From contig FR890574.1 in assembly GCA_000435075.1 (NCBI GenBank), positions 1-30,185 of the forward strand: a stretch of 30,185 bases of DNA, written 5' to 3'. Source of the DNA: Bacteroides sp. CAG:770. Lineage in GTDB: Bacteria; Bacteroidota; Bacteroidia; Bacteroidales; UBA932. The notes below the pieces were generated by a model. It ran no database searches and was not told the origin of the DNA. It saw only the letters and a program-made list of their open reading frames with translations. Of this stretch, positions 23,201 to 30,185 are shown one piece after another; positions within the stretch are counted from its first letter, which is position 1; the number at the start of each line of letters is the position of its first letter. Made by a program: the position numbers and the translations under genes.

Positions 23201-25855
23201 ATGGCCGATTACATTGGACGCTCCAGCAGAAGCAATCCGGATGCCCCGGCAATGCTCAGTTTCGCTACTGACAAGAAGTCATATAAGACCGGCGAGACCG
23301 CGACAGTGTTCATCCCGTCAGCAAAGGACGGCAGGGCATTGGTTTCCATCGAAAACGGAACCCGCGTCCTCAGCAGCGAATGGGTCAAGACCTCCGGGTC
23401 CGGAGACACCCCTTATAAGATTAAGGTCAATGCCGATATGGCTCCTAACTTCTACATCCATATCACATTGGTACAGCCTTACTGGAACACTTCCAATGAC
23501 TTGCCTGTCAGGATGTACGGTGTCCAGCCTGTAATGGTGGAAAACCCCGACTCTCATCTCGAACCGGTCATCTCAATGCCGGACAAGATTCATCCCGAAG
23601 AGCAGTTCACCATCAAAATCAACGAGAAGAAGGGAAAGACGATGACCTACACCCTTGCAATCGTCGATGAAGGTCTGCTGGACCTGACGGCATTCAGGAC
23701 TCCGGATCCATGGCACGCCATGTATAAGCGCGAAGCCCTGGGTGTCAAGACCTGGGATATTTATGACAACGTATATAATTCATTCGGAGGTGCGCTTTCG
23801 GCTATGTTCAGTGTCGGTGGTGACGAAGGGCTTATCAGAGGCGCACGCAAGGAAAACAGGTTCAACCCTATAGTCAAGGTACTCGGTCCGTTCACTCTCA
23901 AGTCCGGTTCCGCAAGCCACAAAATCACATTGCCGATGTACGTGGGAAGCGTAAGAGTGATGGTTGTAGCTGGCTATGGAAATGCGTTCGGCAATGCCGA
24001 GAAGACTGTCCCTGTCACATCCCCTGTCATGATTCTGCCGACTCTGCCGAGATTCGCCGGCTGCGGCGAGACCATCACCCTTCCGGTCAATGTCTTTGTA
24101 ATGGAGGAAGGCATCGGAAATGTCAATGTCTCAGTACGTTGCGAGGGACCGGTCTCGATTGAGGGGAACTCCGCAGAGTCATTGGCCTTCTCCGGCAAGG
24201 GAGACAAGATGGCCAGATTCACTCTCAAATCCGGTGAAGAGGGCCAGGCGAAGGTCACTGTCTCTGCCGATGGCAACGGACATAAGATGACAGAGACTAT
24301 TAATCTCGAAGTCCGCAACCAGTCTCCGGAAATCATCTCCGAAAGCGGCAAACTGCTTTCACGCGGAGAGAGCACAAGCTTCACTTACCAGCCGTTCGAC
24401 GCCAGCGGAAACCTCGGCGCATGGGTTGAAATAAGCGGCTGTCCTACAATAGGTTGGAACACGCTGTTCAATTATATGAGAAGTTATCAACATTCTTGCA
24501 CCGAGCAGCTTGCAGCGAAAGGCCTGAGCCTTCTCTACGCGATGAAGGAACTGACCAAGGAAAATGCTGAAGCGGCAAAGGCAATGATACCGGGCATCCT
24601 TTCCGAACTCTACGGAAGGCAGCTTCCTGACGGAGGTTTCGCTTACTGGCCGAACTATACCCATGCTGATGAATGGGTAACATCAATGGCCGGCGAGTTC
24701 ATGACCCTCGCCAGCGCAGAGGGTTATGAGGTCAGCAGTGCCGTCATGACTTCATGGAAGAGATTCCAGAAACGCTGCGTCCAGAATTTCAGAACCGCGA
24801 AAGTAAGCGGTCTAAGCGATCTGACACAGGCCTACAGGCTTTTCACACTGGCATTGGCACAATCCCCTGAGGAATCTGCGATGAACAGGATGAAGGAAAG
24901 CGGAAACATGTCATGGCAGGCGTCAATGATGCTGGCTTCGGCCTACTCTGTCTGCGGAAAGAAGACCGCGGGGGCAAATATCCTCAATGCTGCCTCCGAT
25001 TCCCCTGTCAGCTGGACATCAGACCTGCCGACATTCAGTACGCCACTGAGAGACAAGGCGATAGCCATGGAGGCGATGGTGCGTACGGGCAACGTCTCAG
25101 GAGCCGTGACTTATGCACATGAAATGCTAGGCGGTTCTCCAGACGTGGAAACCCTCTCTCCTTGGTCGCTCACAACACAGGAGTCCGCATTCCTCGGAAG
25201 GGCATTGTCAATTCTTTCGCGCAGCGTCACATCAGGGAATATGTCAGTTTCCATCGGGGAACCAAATGAGTCCGAGGCCACTTTGGAGGCACTGCCTTCA
25301 GACAATGGCCATGCTTCATACACACTTCATCCGGACCATGGCAAGGCAACTGTAAAGAATACTTCGGACGGACCTGTCTATGTCAGGATGACGACTGTTT
25401 CCAGGGCTGCACCGGGAGAGACAGTAGCAGCGAAGTCCTCCGGCATTGACCTTAGCGTCAGATACGTCCTCAGCGACGGTTCGCTCATCAATCCGGCTTC
25501 TCTTCGCCAGGGCACCGAGTTTACCGCGATTATTCACGTAGCCAACCGCTCAGTGTCAGACGATTACAGCAATCTGGCATTGACTCAGATGATTCCTTCC
25601 GGCTGGGAGATTGTCAATGAGAGGATGACGGGGCAGGATACTCCTTCAGCCGGCCGTTATGACTATCTGGACATCAGGGATGACCGTAATGTCTTCTATT
25701 TCAGCCTGCCAAGGGGAACTTACAAGGAGTTCAGGGTACGTCTGCGCGCTGCTTATGAAGGCCAGTATATTCTGCCGTCCATCACTTGTGATGCCATGTA
25801 CAATGCCGGCGTCTATGCCCGCACGGCATCAGGCAAGGCATCTGTGACCAGATAA
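20255..25855 (+). CDS. Bacterial alpha-2-macroglobulin family lipoprotein
   Basis: Bacterial alpha-2-macroglobulins trap proteases in the periplasm or at the outer membrane and are usually encoded next to PBP1C, as here. The 1866-aa protein starts with a lipoprotein signal ending at Cys22 or Cys23 (LTISCCGQKN). Macroglobulin-type beta-sandwich domains follow; the family's VYGERGVWRPGDTLHLN segment begins at residue 643, and the YTLAIVDEGLLDLTAFRTPDPW segment near 1135 precedes the alpha-2-macroglobulin domain. The thioester motif is intact: SCTEQ with the reactive Cys at 1415, then an alpha/alpha-toroid region (GGFAYWPNYTHADEWVTSMA) and a C-terminal sandwich. Many Bacteroidetes relatives lack the CxEQ, so its presence suggests covalent trapping. 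pbpC follows after 12 to 42 bases, depending on its start codon. Confidence 0.92.
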   Translation: MDLIHTLRKIFVIGISALTISCCGQKNTATPDSGFADYIEAYTGGIVTDGGSIVVELVSPAEKISGKLSDSDKEAGKLFKFSPSLKGSARWTSPSRIEFVPEEGALKPGKTYDCTFMLGKVTDTDSRYSEFRFRFVSAKKEASLEVNDITVTSSDIDNASVSGTLVMSTSVSVENPEDLLSFGYPESDFTTEIKQSGERAFDFNVTGLKRSNGDNTLTIKFLPGKTGFDECGTAFAVIPAKGKFNVIDTKLVNSDNNYIDVTFSEPLDSRQNLDGLVSVTASSKNDYYGNGTESLKVNAKVTDNKIRLYLGKNEDGSLTLELDPAIRDMNGNRLGDTWRHVFTMESPEPGVAFAGNGSILPDTKNLVMAFVAKNLKAVDISIIKIYPSNVLMFLQDNSLNGDNNSLRRAGRMIYRNTLRLDTDPDKDLSKSNTFTVDLSSLFKQDPNAIYRARLSFRKEYYIYSKDSDGQTVASNMTSLASGNMSEEDETVWDIPNPYFYYNNYDWSVYEWQDRNNPMTPSYYMNYDYPEKSFMASKLGVVAKYADAGKKAAKIWVAVSDIITAEPVSGAEITAYNYQLQEIGSGKSDAQGLTAIDVNGKPFAVRVKKGESVTYIKVTDGEEMSLSRFDTGGEILQKGLKGFVYGERGVWRPGDTLHLNMILFSENKIPDSHPAAIDIYTPLGQFFTRKVCRKSENGFYTFEIPTSPDSPTGLWNAYVKVGGATFHKPLRIEAIKPNRLKINVDFGSKALYAGNMTPINISSNWLTGPAASGLLSTVSMTLRPGKTSFSGFEGYTFRNPASSFETFSTDLARACLDNNGVAHERVRLPAVPQAPGMLSADVLCSVFENGGDESFTTLTMPYSPFSAYVGAKLPADGEYIATGTTHNIPVAVVSPDGKRISGHQIEWRIFKLKWSWWWESRRDPLDSYINASAASAYSSGTFRSGQNDMNISFNINDNDWGRYLIYIKDLDSGHATGGIFYADMADYIGRSSRSNPDAPAMLSFATDKKSYKTGETATVFIPSAKDGRALVSIENGTRVLSSEWVKTSGSGDTPYKIKVNADMAPNFYIHITLVQPYWNTSNDLPVRMYGVQPVMVENPDSHLEPVISMPDKIHPEEQFTIKINEKKGKTMTYTLAIVDEGLLDLTAFRTPDPWHAMYKREALGVKTWDIYDNVYNSFGGALSAMFSVGGDEGLIRGARKENRFNPIVKVLGPFTLKSGSASHKITLPMYVGSVRVMVVAGYGNAFGNAEKTVPVTSPVMILPTLPRFAGCGETITLPVNVFVMEEGIGNVNVSVRCEGPVSIEGNSAESLAFSGKGDKMARFTLKSGEEGQAKVTVSADGNGHKMTETINLEVRNQSPEIISESGKLLSRGESTSFTYQPFDASGNLGAWVEISGCPTIGWNTLFNYMRSYQHSCTEQLAAKGLSLLYAMKELTKENAEAAKAMIPGILSELYGRQLPDGGFAYWPNYTHADEWVTSMAGEFMTLASAEGYEVSSAVMTSWKRFQKRCVQNFRTAKVSGLSDLTQAYRLFTLALAQSPEESAMNRMKESGNMSWQASMMLASAYSVCGKKTAGANILNAASDSPVSWTSDLPTFSTPLRDKAIAMEAMVRTGNVSGAVTYAHEMLGGSPDVETLSPWSLTTQESAFLGRALSILSRSVTSGNMSVSIGEPNESEATLEALPSDNGHASYTLHPDHGKATVKNTSDGPVYVRMTTVSRAAPGETVAAKSSGIDLSVRYVLSDGSLINPASLRQGTEFTAIIHVANRSVSDDYSNLALTQMIPSGWEIVNERMTGQDTPSAGRYDYLDIRDDRNVFYFSLPRGTYKEFRVRLRAAYEGQYILPSITCDAMYNAGVYARTASGKASVTR

Positions 25856-25897
25856 CAGGCTTATACAGTGCAGATTTCAGATTATTTACACATTCTT

Positions 25898-28222
25898 ATG
25901 GGCAAGGCTGCAGCGCACAAACGTCTGACAGCCCTGCTCATTTTGGCTGCCATACTTTTGTCATGGTATCTTCTCTGCCTGCCTCGAGATCTGTTTCCGG
26001 GCACTGTTTACTCGACTGTTGTCACTGACAGAAACGGGGAACTTCTCGGAGCCAGAATTGCATCTGACGGCCAATGGCGTTTCGGAGCCGGGTCCTATTC
26101 TGACAAGGATGGCAGAAACAAGTATTTCACATCTCTGATAGAATTTGAGGACAGGTGGTTCAGATGGCATCCCGGCATCAATCCGGTCTCCATCTGCAAG
26201 GCTCTGTATGCCAATATGAAGGCCGGCCATGTCGTCAGCGGCGGAAGTACCATTACGATGCAGGTTATCCGCATGTCCCGCCAGAAGGCAAGAACCCTCG
26301 GCCAGAAACTTGTGGAGGCGATTCTTGCCACGCGTCTCGAACTGCGTCGTTCCAAGGATGAGATCCTGTCATTATATGCCTCTCACGCACCTTTCGGAGG
26401 CAATGTAGTCGGCCTGGATGCTGCGGCCTGGAGATATTACAGTCATGGGGCAGATGATTTGTCCTGGGGTGAGGCTGCCACTCTGGCAATTCTCCCCAAT
26501 TCTCCTTCCAGCATAAGGCCGGGAAAGAATCACGAGAGGCTTCTTGCCAAGCGTAACAGGTTACTGCACAAATTATTGGACAGAGGCCTAATCAACATTG
26601 ACGATTATGAAACGGCATGTTCCGAGCCTATTCCAGATACCCCGAAAGCGCTACCATCGTTTGCTTCTCATCTTGTGGATGACCTGTCATCAGGGCAATA
26701 CAACGGCTGCGGAAAGTTCTTTTCTTCTGTCATTGACATTGACGGCAAGCCTGCTCCTTACGGCAAAACCTCGGGACGGATGGTCCACACCAGCATTGAC
26801 ATTCATCTTCAAAGGCATATTGAGGGGATTCTTGCGCGTCGTGGTGCCGATCTTGCGCGTGAGGGAATCGCGGACCTTGCGGCTGTTGTCATCGAGGTCG
26901 CGACGGGCCGGGTGCTAGCGTACTGCGGCAATGCTTCGCCGGAGCGGAAAAGGGCCGGGGTCAATGTCAATGCGGCTCGGTCTCCCCGCAGTTCCGGCAG
27001 TATTCTGAAGCCGTTTTTGTATTGTGACGCTCTGGAGGACGGGACGATTCTTCCGTATTCTCTTGTGGCTGATACACCTGTGAATATCAATGGTTTTGCT
27101 CCTCAGAATTATGACATGACATATGATGGTGCGGTTCCTGCAGCTGCGGCCTTGAGCCGTTCACTCAATGTGCCATGTGTCCATATTCTGAAGGATTATG
27201 GCGTCCAGCGTTTTCAGGAGAATCTTGCTTCGCGTGGTCTTACGACATTGACCCGTTCCTCTTCTGATTATGGTCTGTCTCTGATTTTAGGTGGCGGTGA
27301 ATGTCGTCTGGATGAGGTGACGGCGGCTTATGCGGAGCTGGCGGCATGTGTAGTCAACAAGAGGGCTTCAATTTGTGATTCCGATGATAGCAGACCTTTG
27401 CTGGGAGATGATCCTGCCGCTGTCGCTTATACGCTTGACGCTCTCAAGGAGGTCAACAGGCCGGATGAAATCGATTGGCACTTAATCAATTCCGTGCGTA
27501 AAGTTGCCTGGAAGACTGGTACCAGTTATGGTTATCGTGATGCCTGGGCTGTCGGTGTAACTCCTGATTATGCGGTAGGTGTCTGGGCGGGCAATGCGTC
27601 GGGTGCAGGTGCTGCTGGTCTGCTGGGTGCCCGGACAGCCGGTCCTGTAATGTTTGAGATTTTCAATGCTCTTCCGGGCAGCAAGTCTGCGTGGTTTCCA
27701 AGTGTGGATGAAATATCCGGTTCTGAGCTTGGCAGCCATAAGGCTTGGCGCACTGAAGTTTGTCATGAATCGGGTTTTCTGGCAGGGCCGTATTGTGATG
27801 AAAAGGATACGCTTACATTGCCGGCCGGGTCAATGAAAAGCAGGATTTGTCCATATCATCATTTTGAGGACGGCCGCAGTGTCTTCCGTCTCACGCCTGC
27901 CATGGAGTGGTTTTACAGACAGAAGCATGCTTCCTACAAGGTTTCTTCGTCCGGGTCAGGTCTTCTGATGGAGTTCATTTATCCGGAAAATGGCAGTGTC
28001 ATAACTCTACCTAAGCAGTTGGACGGTTCGCCAGGCTATCTAGTCCTGAATCTGGCCCATACCAATCAGGACGCGACTGTATATTGGCATCTTGACAACA
28101 GTTTCATAGGCACAACCCGTTTTATTCACCAATTACGAGTCCGTCCTGATTCCGGACGCCATTCTGTCACTGTAGTAGATGATTCCGGCAATTCGCTGTC
28201 CATATCGATAACGGTAACATAG
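25898..28222 (+). CDS. pbpC: Penicillin-binding protein 1C (bifunctional glycosyltransferase/transpeptidase)
   Basis: PBP1C polymerises and cross-links peptidoglycan. I placed the start at ATG 25898 (774 aa); a GTG at 25868 would add ten residues and cannot be excluded. One transmembrane helix (about residues 9-30) anchors it. The GT51 glycosyltransferase domain carries catalytic Glu84 in FEDRWFRWHPG and GGSTITMQ (115-122). The transpeptidase domain has the active-site SILK (Ser368, Lys371), SLN (422-424) and KTGTS (539-543). The C-terminal 90 residues (EFIYPENGSVITLP to the end) match the BiPBP_C domain specific to PBP1C. It is paired with the upstream alpha-2-macroglobulin gene, the standard bacterial arrangement, read as repair of the wall when the envelope is breached. 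Confidence 0.95.
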   Translation: MGKAAAHKRLTALLILAAILLSWYLLCLPRDLFPGTVYSTVVTDRNGELLGARIASDGQWRFGAGSYSDKDGRNKYFTSLIEFEDRWFRWHPGINPVSICKALYANMKAGHVVSGGSTITMQVIRMSRQKARTLGQKLVEAILATRLELRRSKDEILSLYASHAPFGGNVVGLDAAAWRYYSHGADDLSWGEAATLAILPNSPSSIRPGKNHERLLAKRNRLLHKLLDRGLINIDDYETACSEPIPDTPKALPSFASHLVDDLSSGQYNGCGKFFSSVIDIDGKPAPYGKTSGRMVHTSIDIHLQRHIEGILARRGADLAREGIADLAAVVIEVATGRVLAYCGNASPERKRAGVNVNAARSPRSSGSILKPFLYCDALEDGTILPYSLVADTPVNINGFAPQNYDMTYDGAVPAAAALSRSLNVPCVHILKDYGVQRFQENLASRGLTTLTRSSSDYGLSLILGGGECRLDEVTAAYAELAACVVNKRASICDSDDSRPLLGDDPAAVAYTLDALKEVNRPDEIDWHLINSVRKVAWKTGTSYGYRDAWAVGVTPDYAVGVWAGNASGAGAAGLLGARTAGPVMFEIFNALPGSKSAWFPSVDEISGSELGSHKAWRTEVCHESGFLAGPYCDEKDTLTLPAGSMKSRICPYHHFEDGRSVFRLTPAMEWFYRQKHASYKVSSSGSGLLMEFIYPENGSVITLPKQLDGSPGYLVLNLAHTNQDATVYWHLDNSFIGTTRFIHQLRVRPDSGRHSVTVVDDSGNSLSISITVT

Positions 28223-28362
28223 AGGATGTCTGAGGCATGCCAGGAAGTCAGTAATGCATCTTGACCACAGAACAAACTCATTGATTTCTCATGTTGTCAT
28301 ATCATCATCCCTATGATTTTCTCCTGAACCTCAAGCGGAAAGCACGAATAATAATATACAGA

Positions 28363-28402
28363 AAAGAGGCCAATCAAAGTTAGTACTTCAACTGACCTCT
28401 TT
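28363..28402. terminator. Terminator between pbpC and tRNA-Leu
   Basis: AAAGAGG (28363-28369) pairs with CCTCTTT (28396-28402), and an inner four-base stem (28378-28381 with 28390-28393) extends it. On the minus strand it lies directly 3' of the tRNA and ends in TTTTCTGT; on the plus strand it could also end pbpC transcripts. The 140 bases between pbpC and this hairpin show no feature. Confidence 0.5.
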
Positions 28403-28406
28403 GTTG

Positions 28407-28489
28407 TGCGCGAGATGAGAGTCGAACTCACACGTCGCAATTGACACTAGCTCCTGAAACTAGCGCGTCTACCATTTCGCCACCCGCGC
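28407..28489 (-). tRNA. tRNA-Leu (anticodon CAG)
   Basis: The minus strand folds as a class II tRNA of 83 bases without an encoded CCA. The acceptor stem pairs GCGCGGG with CTCGCGC. The D arm is GGCGAAATGGTAGACGC. The anticodon arm CTAGT-TTCAGGA-GCTAG places CAG at positions 34-36. A long variable arm typical of tRNA-Leu follows, then a T arm with GAGTTCGACTCTC. The discriminator base is A. tRNA-Leu genes are common integration sites, which may bear on the repeats to its right. Confidence 0.95.
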
Positions 28490-28503
28490 AACAGATAGGA
28501 ATG

Positions 28504-28533
28504 CAAATATACGAATTCTTTTTGAATTTTCAA
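28504..28533 (-). promoter_or_regulatory. Promoter of tRNA-Leu
   Basis: On the minus strand TTG (28531-28533) and TATATTTG (28504-28511) are separated by exactly 19 bases, the canonical Bacteroidota spacing. The start is expected near 28497, just ahead of the mature 5' end at 28489. Confidence 0.75.
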
Positions 28534-28895
28534 CGATATTATTCAAATCCAAACATTTTGATGAAATATTTACCCCAAGTGCCGTGACAGTCAGTTTGTC
28601 AATGTTACCAGATTCCAGTCCGCAGTCTGCTGACCTGCACACACCACTGGGGCATTTCCTATCCGAGACTATCTCAAAACTCCTTGCAAGACAGAAATAC
28701 TCCGTACTCCTACAAGGCCGAAAGCGTATTCTTTATTCCAACTGAGAATATTTTACTTCTAACACAGCCTCTCACACAGCTGCGCGACAGCACCCTTTCA
28801 CTCGTAAAGCAGAAGACATACGACGGGGAAAACGGACAAACAGATCTTAGAGTCAGTCTAAAGAACAGTATAAATTGACATTAACTATGGCACTG

Positions 28896-28935
28896 ATAAA
28901 CGGTGACAAAAAACGCGTTTTTTTACACCGTTTAT
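28896..28935. repeat. 40-bp near-perfect palindrome
   Basis: Arms ATAAACGGTG (28896-28905) and CACCGTTTAT (28926-28935) are exact complements. The 20 bases between them are themselves nearly palindromic, with A-run, CGCG and T-run. The arms contain the GGTG/CACC motif seen again at about 29012 and in the next inverted repeat. Confidence 0.7.
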
Positions 28936-29054
28936 GACAAAATGTGACACAAAGTCAACTTATATAAGTGATATTCGGTAAACACGAGTCAACCTAAATC
29001 AGAACAATACAAACGGTGTAAAAAAGTGGCAAATTTTAAACAGAATTGATCAAT

Positions 29055-29102
29055 CTGACAAAATGGTGTAAAATCAGGTCGATATTTACACGATTTTGTC
29101 AG
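29055..29102. repeat. Inverted repeat with 18-bp arms (17 of 18 paired)
   Basis: CTGACAAAATGGTGTAAA (29055-29072) is the reverse complement of 29085-29102 except at one base, around a 12-base loop. It shares the GGTGTAAA motif with 29012-29019, and TGACAAAATG with 28935-28944. Confidence 0.7.
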
Positions 29103-29210
29103 TATGGGCTGGTCCCATCCGGAGCCTGCGGACGGGAACGCATAAGTGGGGCAATATAGCATGGATTGGCGCAGATGGATTTCCGGAAACCAATCAAGGA
29201 AAGCCATGAT

Positions 29211-29406
29211 TTTCGACCCTCTTGGCAGGCGTGATTCCGGACACATTAGTGGTAAGATACTGAAGATGATGGAGTTGCAAGATTGAAGCCACGACATGAA
29301 TCTGCCAAGACCAACTTTCGAAACAACCTCTTGGCAAGAGACAGATTACTTAATCAATTAAGATACAAACAATTACGGATGTATTTACCTGTCAAGAGGG
29401 TCGAAA
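29211..29406. repeat. 196-bp inverted-terminal-repeat element, copy 2
   Basis: The left end TTTCGACCCTCTTGGCAGG (29211-29229) and right end CCTGTCAAGAGGGTCGAAA (29388-29406) are inverted repeats, 18 of 19 matched. The core landmarks are TCTGCCAAGACC, CCTCTTGGCAAGAG and TAATCAATTAAGATACA. The left flank (about 29167-29210) is shared with copy 3, which shows that this copy sits inside a longer unit. Confidence 0.85.
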
Positions 29407-29618
29407 AGCTCACTGGAAAGCAAAAGTACGGAACCGCTGGCAGCACATCAACATGTAACTCCGGTGACGCTTACGAAAAACACAGCGAAATAAGACGACA
29501 AAACAAGGATAAACTCAAACATAGTTCTGCCACAGGGACAGGACAGAGAGAAACACGCATGGACATATGGTGTGGAAAGGCGCAGAATTTCCGGAAACCA
29601 ATCAAGAAGAGCCATGAA

Positions 29619-29814
29619 TTTCGACCCTCTTGACAGGCGTGATTCCGGACACATTCGTGGTAAGATACTGAAGATGAGGGAGTTGTGAGATTAGAGCCAC
29701 GACATGAATCTGCCAAGACCACCTTTCAATGATACCTCTTGGCAAGAGACTGATTACCTAATCAATTAAGATACAGACAAATACAGCTATATCGATCTGC
29801 CAAGAGGGTCGAAA
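29619..29814. repeat. 196-bp inverted-terminal-repeat element, copy 3
   Basis: The left end is TTTCGACCCTCTTGACAGG (29619-29637). The right end is TCTGCCAAGAGGGTCGAAA (29796-29814). Length is identical to copies 1 and 2 with no indels. It lies 408 bp to the right of copy 2 in the same orientation. Its left flank (ACGCATGGACATATGG..., CGCAGAAT) is partly repeated at 30128-30166, where another unit appears to begin. Confidence 0.85.
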
Positions 29815-30185
29815 CTGAGACGGTCATCACACACGTGGCCCTATGGCAGGGACAACGGCAAAACCAGGACACACTCAACAATAGACAATAGTACGTGTGC
29901 GATTGTTGTCCGGAGTGTCGTAAACATACAGGATAGTTGTCAATGCCGCCTGTGTTCCAATCTGGCCAGTTCCCGCCCGGGGCCTGCGGACAGGTACGCC
30001 CCGTCGGGGCTACCCTTCCCACCGCTGCGCTGCGGGCCCCTTCGTGAAGCCGCGGACTGCAGTCCCACAGGGAAAGACAACACTCCAGGACCGCAGAGTC
30101 CTGCCACAGGGACAGGCCACAGCGACACCTGCGTAGACATGTGGCGGCGTGGACAGGTGCAGAATGGAAGGAGCGACGCTGGCCA

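Larger units (their letters stand above)
28534..30185. other. Gene-poor, repeat-rich region (about 1.65 kb)
   Basis: No frame here reads as a conserved protein. 28534-28890 shows nothing beyond a weak TGACA...TGTCA pair (28585-28601). 28896-29102 holds two long palindromes. 29103-29830 holds two composite repeat units, each with a 196-bp element. 29830-30185 is GC-rich at its right end with short hairpins (for example GCCCCGTCGGGGC near 29998-30010 and GGACTGCAGTCC at 30053-30064). It also repeats sequence found upstream of the third 196-bp element. The region lies next to tRNA-Leu, so it may be the decayed edge of a mobile island. Confidence 0.55.

Noticed and set aside
28575..28601. Sigma-54-like TGTCACG-N4-TTGG plus TGACA...TGTCA on the minus strand upstream of tRNA-Leu
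   Set aside because: The near-invariant GG of the -24 box is TGT here, the palindrome is imperfect, and the tRNA already has a canonical promoter at 28504-28533.
28684..28878. 64-aa plus-strand open frame right of the tRNA
   Set aside because: It starts at TTG, has no promoter or family resemblance, and its composition looks non-coding.
28989..29654. Minus-strand open frames that share an MCPESRL...LDWFPEI segment (28989-29297 and 29448-29654)
   Set aside because: The shared segment is simply the repeated DNA around copies 2 and 3 of the 196-bp element read in one frame. Outside it the products are unrelated and look random.
29211..29814. CRISPR array or integron attC sites in the right-hand repeats
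   Set aside because: The repeats are about 200-400 bp, not 25-40 bp with unique spacers, and no attC core (GTTRRRY/RYYYAAC) is seen at the ends.

Overview
The window looks like a chromosomal segment from a member of the Bacteroidales (phylum Bacteroidota). Three things point there. Many genes carry TAnnTTTG -7 elements, several with a TTG about 19-22 bases upstream. The families are typical of the group: a CarboxypepD-regulatory-like plus outer-membrane beta-barrel protein, fimbrillin-like and BACON/LRR lipoproteins, and a DUF3791/DUF3990 pair. The housekeeping proteins (MetG with a C-terminal tRNA-binding domain, DnaG, GroES/GroEL, PBP1C with alpha-2-macroglobulin) also read as Bacteroidota types. 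A genus cannot be fixed by eye.

Layout. 1-263 is the 3' end of a GLUG-like surface protein. 264-626 is a hairpin-rich intergenic stretch. 627-2610 is a small accessory patch: an orphan helical protein, then a DUF3791 gene overlapping a truncated DUF3990 gene. 2640-6921 is an envelope locus with a TonB-receptor-like barrel protein, a lipoprotein and a second outer-membrane protein; it has two near-identical promoters with G-runs in their spacers. 7079-8341 (minus) is a lipoprotein of unknown role, convergent with that locus across a bidirectional terminator.

8342-8746 holds a broken HTH-like gene joined to a 196-bp repeat element. 8747-13757 (minus) is a compact DUF308 membrane protein-dnaG-metG operon. 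13893-17339 (minus) is a two-gene lipoprotein operon (BACON/LRR protein, then a fimbrillin-like protein). 17534-18001 (plus) is a CYTH-domain protein, convergent with groES-groEL (minus), which appears to have a sigma-54-type promoter. 20255-28222 (plus) is the alpha-2-macroglobulin lipoprotein plus penicillin-binding protein 1C pair, a periplasmic defence/cell-wall repair unit.

After a minus-strand tRNA-Leu(CAG) at 28407-28489, the last 1.7 kb has no convincing gene. It is packed with inverted repeats and two more copies of the same 196-bp element in a larger composite array that runs off the window. The strongest candidate for something undescribed is this 196-bp element: three copies of exactly equal length, 19-bp terminal inverted repeats, and four alternating copies of a TCTTGGCA-type core. 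Next in interest are the paired G-run promoters and the palindrome cluster beside the tRNA.
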